From NCBI RefSeq assembly GCF_027943255.1, contig NC_072893.1:131315784-131379783 (forward strand): 64,000 bases of DNA, given 5' to 3'. Shown in pieces: positions 63,832-64,000 of the stretch. Positions within the stretch are counted from its first letter, which is position 1. Each line of letters begins with the position of its first letter. The translations under genes were made by a program, and so were the position numbers. The notes beneath the pieces were generated by a model. It did not search any database. It was not told the DNA's origin and saw only the letters and a program-made list of their open reading frames with translations. The DNA comes from Anastrepha obliqua. Taxonomy: Eukaryota; Arthropoda; Insecta; Diptera; Tephritidae.

Positions 63832-64000
63832 CTGAAAAAACAAATTTTTCATATTACAAACATTTTAACAAAAGACAATATCTTTATTTAGATATTTGGC
63901 TACTGGTGCATCGTTTGCGTCGCTGGCTTTTTCGTTTAGACTTAGCAAATCAACTGTTAGACTAATTGTAAAAGAAACAACTCAAACGCTATGGGAGGAG

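Overview
This window looks like intergenic heterochromatin-like DNA from an insect, most probably a higher (schizophoran) fly such as a tephritid. That placement is inferred from a tRNA-derived SINE of the fly type, a Drosophila-type copia with a half-tRNA-iMet primer site, mdg1/412-like gypsy features and introns of about 60-80 bp. I found no convincing host gene. Nearly everything that can be explained is transposable-element DNA, much of it nested, and many boundaries are fixed to the base by target-site duplications (TSDs).

Region by region: (1) 1-10742 is a Transib (RAG1-related) transposase gene cut at a TTAA by piggyBac element pB1 (779-10033), which is itself cut by a young gypsy-type LTR retrotransposon (1250-8117, TSD AAAC, LTRs 391 bp each). 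(2) 11461-14192 holds a truncated piggyBac (pB2) and an orphan errantivirus-type env fragment. (3) 15338-18243 is piggyBac pB3, with a spliceosomal intron and a SINE insertion. It abuts and shares its TTAA with piggyBac pB4 (18240-25990), whose left end carries a copia element (18274-23670, TSD TTTAC). (4) 26470-31162 contains a decayed hAT transposase, a rosa-like DD41D element and a decayed Tc1 element. (5) 31190-44330 is a higher-order tandem satellite interrupted by a Tc1 with a full-length ORF (31586-33241), by piggyBac pB5 (34629-39235, non-canonical TSD ATAT, itself carrying a DD41D element and a Tc1 inside its intron) and by an R1-like LINE fragment (41228-42491). (6) 44505-53415 is piggyBac pB6, containing a hAT-like element of an unfamiliar type (45436-51866, 8-bp TSD), which contains a Sola-like element (45592-48870, 4-bp TSD). 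(7) 54479-60122 holds a MITE, a lone satellite monomer and a non-autonomous piggyBac (pB7) stuffed with two Tc1 elements and a pogo/Tc1 chimera. (8) 60394-63830 has two Harbinger nuclease N-terminal fragments, Tc1 and mariner scraps, and a MADF-type Harbinger accessory gene.

The most interesting thread is the piggyBac layer: seven copies in 64 kb. At least one end of most families carries a short perfect palindrome just inside the CCC-starting terminal repeat, and the satellite monomer carries the same module (TTAA, CCCT..., then GGGGTCA-GTTA-TGACCCC). This suggests the satellite was seeded from a piggyBac terminus related to pB3. The two least familiar transposon families are the nested hAT-like and Sola-like elements in pB6. 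Few transposases here look functional. The gypsy gag and pol appear intact. The Tc1 at 31857-32891 is full length but has Pro where the second catalytic Asp is expected.
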